This document shows, piece after piece, positions 61,017 through 64,000 of a stretch of 64,000 bases of DNA (positions are counted from its first letter, which is position 1; every line of letters begins with the position of its first letter). The stretch spans positions 18,544,927 to 18,608,926 of the forward strand of contig NC_037594.1 of the NCBI RefSeq assembly GCF_003073045.1, in the 5' to 3' direction. The DNA comes from Pomacea canaliculata (lineage: Eukaryota; Mollusca; Gastropoda; Architaenioglossa; Ampullariidae). Position numbers and translations under genes: made by a program. The notes beneath the pieces were generated by a model, which saw only the letters and a list, made by a program, of their open reading frames with translations, was not told the DNA's origin and did not search any database.

Positions 61017-63702
61017 TTACTTTGAGGAAGTGGATACTTTTGCCATGATCCCTAGCTGCTGCAATCTGGACAAAACAGGCTTGTAGACATCCTCCATGGT
61101 GGGTATTATTACCCCTTTTGCATGAATCTCACCTGCAGTAACACAAAGTATACTTAAGGGATAATTAATGATATGTTTAATTAAAAGAGAGTTTTCCTGT
61201 TCATAACAACTCATCTTATGCTAATTTTTCAAGTCTAGATATTCAGACTTGGCTACTGTGGAATCACCTGTGAGAACAAGGCAAAATAATCCAAAAGTTA
61301 TTTATAAAAAAGCATAATTTTCAGTATGCCTTTAACATTTTGCATTAGCAAAATAAATTTATGATGCAAAGGTGGCAAGCAAAACCTCATAGTTCCATAG
61401 AAGTTATATTGATGTCTATGCACTTGCACACAATCTCTATTTCTTTGTGCAATGCTTTCTTACCATTCAGAATCATTTCTACAGCAAGAGCTGAAGGATA
61501 CCCCACAGTTTTAGCCATGGCAGAGTGGCCATCAATGTCTCCATATTCCAAGAGACTCACAGTTGTTACTTCCTGTTGTTGGTGGGCAGAATCAGACTGT
61601 CGTGGAAACTCACTCTGTAGCTCATTAACCATGATCACCATATCTCGCTCACCTGGAGCTGCAAGGAAACAATCCACGAGAAAATGAGATAATAGTATTC
61701 AGTGCTCTAACAAATCTGTGGAATTTTGTTACTGTAGCCATTCAAAACTTGCCTGAGTATAGATGATCAGATCATATACATTCTATAATTTCTGGTAGTA
61801 AAAGAAGAGTATGAATTTTTCCACTGATTTAGGGTCAGTCTCATCATTATTCAAACTTTGCATACAATAGGACAGCAAAAATAGTTTTCCTTATTCTTTG
61901 CAGTAACCTCACCATAACTCAACTTCTGCTGTAGATAATGACATAGAGTATCAATTGGTGTTCCTTTCTTGTCAACTTTTGTGTCCGACAACAGACCCAA
62001 CCTATAGATAAAAAAAATGACAAACAAGGCAAAGCAAACCAAAAAAAAAAAAAAACTCAATGAATGCTACAAGTTGTCTTTTCTCAAGGGTGCAGAAAGC
62101 ACTTTCAAGGGAAATATAATAACTACCATAGTCAATTAAAAAACATTTCACTGAAGTTTGGTTTATTCCTAGTAAACTAATTAATCACTTAATCTGCTGC
62201 ACTAAAAATGTTCATGATTTTACTCGTAAACAACAGTACATTTCTTCTTTAGCTGTATTGCTCACTCTTTCAGAGTGTCCAGCCTGCTGTGAGAGTTGCC
62301 CACTCTTGAAAGCAGTACACTTTCCAGTTCTTTGTCATCATATGACCCTCTTGCTAGCCAGCTGAGAAATTCCCTCTGGTGAATGAAAAGGACAGATGAG
62401 CCGTTAGGTGCCATGAACAGTAAGATAAAGTGTTTAATACAAAGGCTATAAAAACAGACATAGCAACGAAGGTTTTTATTTTTTTTGTATAACCTGCAGC
62501 ACAATAATGCCCCCACCCCCTTTCTCTTATATTTCAAGTGCAGGAGAAGTAACATTGCACTGTATAGGTATTCTGGTCTGGTGTCAAGTGACTCATGTAC
62601 CTCAAATTCCCTTTGTTTTTCCCTCCTTTAAATACAGGATAAGTACCATATCAGTTCACTGTGTAAGTGGATTTAACTAATGCTGTCCATCAGTTTTCAA
62701 AATAAATCTCATTTTAAAGGAATATTAAAGCATGTACAGAGCACTCTGTTGTAAATAAGCTCTGTGCTTTTAACCATGGCATCTACAGAGACCTCACTTC
62801 TGAGATTTATTCCTAATGTGTCCATCACTAAGTTTCGTCTCTGCATCTGTTTTCCTGGTTGTGTATAGCTTAACAGAAACAAACAGTAGTAAGCATAAGC
62901 TACAAGTATACAGCATAAAGCAAGTGATGACCAACAATGACAGCAAGAGGAAACTACCCATGTGATATCTGGAGCATCAGGTTGAAGCTGAGGAACCGCG
63001 ATGTCACTAAACAAGTCAGTCTGCACCAAGGCAAGCATGGCGTTGCTAAATCCCTGCAGAGGAGGACATAAGAGCAGTAAATTCAGGCCTCTACACAGTT
63101 GTTACACAATGACAGAGATCACTTCTATATATATATATAAAACATTTGCTTTAGCAGTTGGCATTCACGTACACAGGTACAGATAAAAAACTCGCTGAAG
63201 ATGTATAATTGCAGTCTCAGATTATTGCATGCAGGAAAATTGGGAAACAGCCAAGCAAAGGCAGGCAACTTTATCCATGCCTACATAAACCGTGTAGACA
63301 AGTGTGTGTGTTTGCAATTACAAGTTACAATCTTAGCAATAAGTCTCAGCTGGTTCTGGTCTTACAGTTTAACATCTCATTCACTTTGTTTGGCATTCAT
63401 CTCTATGTTACATTGTTTAAAGACAGACCTCTGTACAGAACTTAAAGATTGCTTGGATTTATGAAAACAAACGGATTTTGAAAGGGTTTACTAACATTTT
63501 TACTAGTTTAAATTTAAAAAAAAAATACCTCATATCGTACAGTTCCACGTGCAAAATTCTTGCAAGACTGTAGTCCATAAGCAGACAAATATCGATAGAG
63601 AAATTTATTAGGAAAACCTTCAAACTTTATACCGGGGAGGATTGCATCCAAGTCTATAGGATGAGCCTTATATAATACATCTTCACCTGAAACATGAATG
63701 AC
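61017..63702 (-). CDS. Saccharopine dehydrogenase, copy B (5' part beyond window)
   Basis: Exons 7-12 of the copy A structure: 63702-63529, 63053-62958, 62375-62266, 62001-61913, 61658-61464, 61132-61017, each with the same length as in copy A except exon 9 (110 nt, in frame). They encode residues equivalent to 191-449 with stop TAA 61019-61017. By eye about 16 of 258 residues differ from copy A, mostly conservative (for example V to I, K to R). Introns also align over long stretches, so the duplication is fairly recent. Exons 1-6 should lie beyond position 64000, so I cannot say whether this copy has an LKR half. Confidence 0.92.
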
Positions 63703-64000
63703 CTGTAACAAAATGTCAGAACTAATTTTGTTTTACAAAATACTCTGGCTTAGATTTCATTCTTTAAAGGCTGTGAAAAAAAACGTGCATCCTAAACTTG
63801 CACAAATAATGGGAAGCACACATGTAACTAGTCATAAAACACTTTTACATAGTACGCACACACACAATCTCTCTAAACTTTGTGTCTAGGTACCTAGGTT
63901 CTGATGGGATCCTTCTTTAAAGTTTTCCTACTAAAAGAAGCTAAGTGTCTGTGATTCAATTTTACTCACAAATGTTTACTGTATGAAGAAGAACAGATAA
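63703..64000 (-). other. SDH copy B intron 6, partial
   Basis: Aligns with 50140-50441 of copy A; runs off the window. No coding sequence. Confidence 0.85.

Overview
The window is animal nuclear DNA with intron-rich genes on both strands, GT-AG introns, tRNA-derived SINEs, hAT-like MITEs, a LINE fragment and several minisatellites. The gene set (NUAK-type kinase, N-WASP, saccharopine dehydrogenase, a secreted LDLa/ShKT protein) and the repeat style suggest a lophotrochozoan invertebrate, most likely a mollusc. The phylum is an inference from style, not proven here.

Layout. (1) 1444-30756, minus: a complete NUAK-family (AMPK-related) kinase gene with seven coding exons, two introns of 9 and 11 kb, and a predicted protein of 777 aa. 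(2) 30757-31856: a 1.1 kb divergent intergenic region. (3) 31857-44967, plus: a WASL (N-WASP) gene with WH1, basic, CRIB, proline-rich, two WH2, connector and acidic parts. Its connector is encoded by two alternative exons of identical length (112 nt) and phase, so exactly one can be used. (4) 47253-54604, minus: a saccharopine dehydrogenase gene of 12 coding exons whose product (449 aa) is only the SDH half of the usual animal LKR/SDH enzyme. (5) 54824-55296: a decayed copy of pieces of the WASL 3' region and the SDH 3' flank. (6) 55786-59572, minus: a small secreted-protein gene encoding a signal peptide, five LDLa repeats and a C-terminal ShKT domain, with a 24-nt microexon. (7) 61017-63702 and beyond the right edge, minus: a second SDH copy, about 94% identical in protein and alignable in introns.

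The decayed copy at 54824-55296 stops at the same ancestral position (about 47107-47125) where homology of the second SDH copy begins (about 60876). This suggests that a block with the WASL tail and SDH was tandemly duplicated and that a segment of about 5.6 kb carrying the LDLa/ShKT gene now interrupts the duplicate.

NUAK and N-WASP both act on the actomyosin cytoskeleton and are divergent neighbours. SDH acts in lysine catabolism. I see no functional link among the remaining neighbours. Four otherwise intact coding exons carry single-base indels (WASL exons 4 and 6, SDH copy A exon 9, LDLa/ShKT exon 1). Because splice phases and downstream domains stay intact, assembly error is the simplest reading, but real lesions are not excluded.
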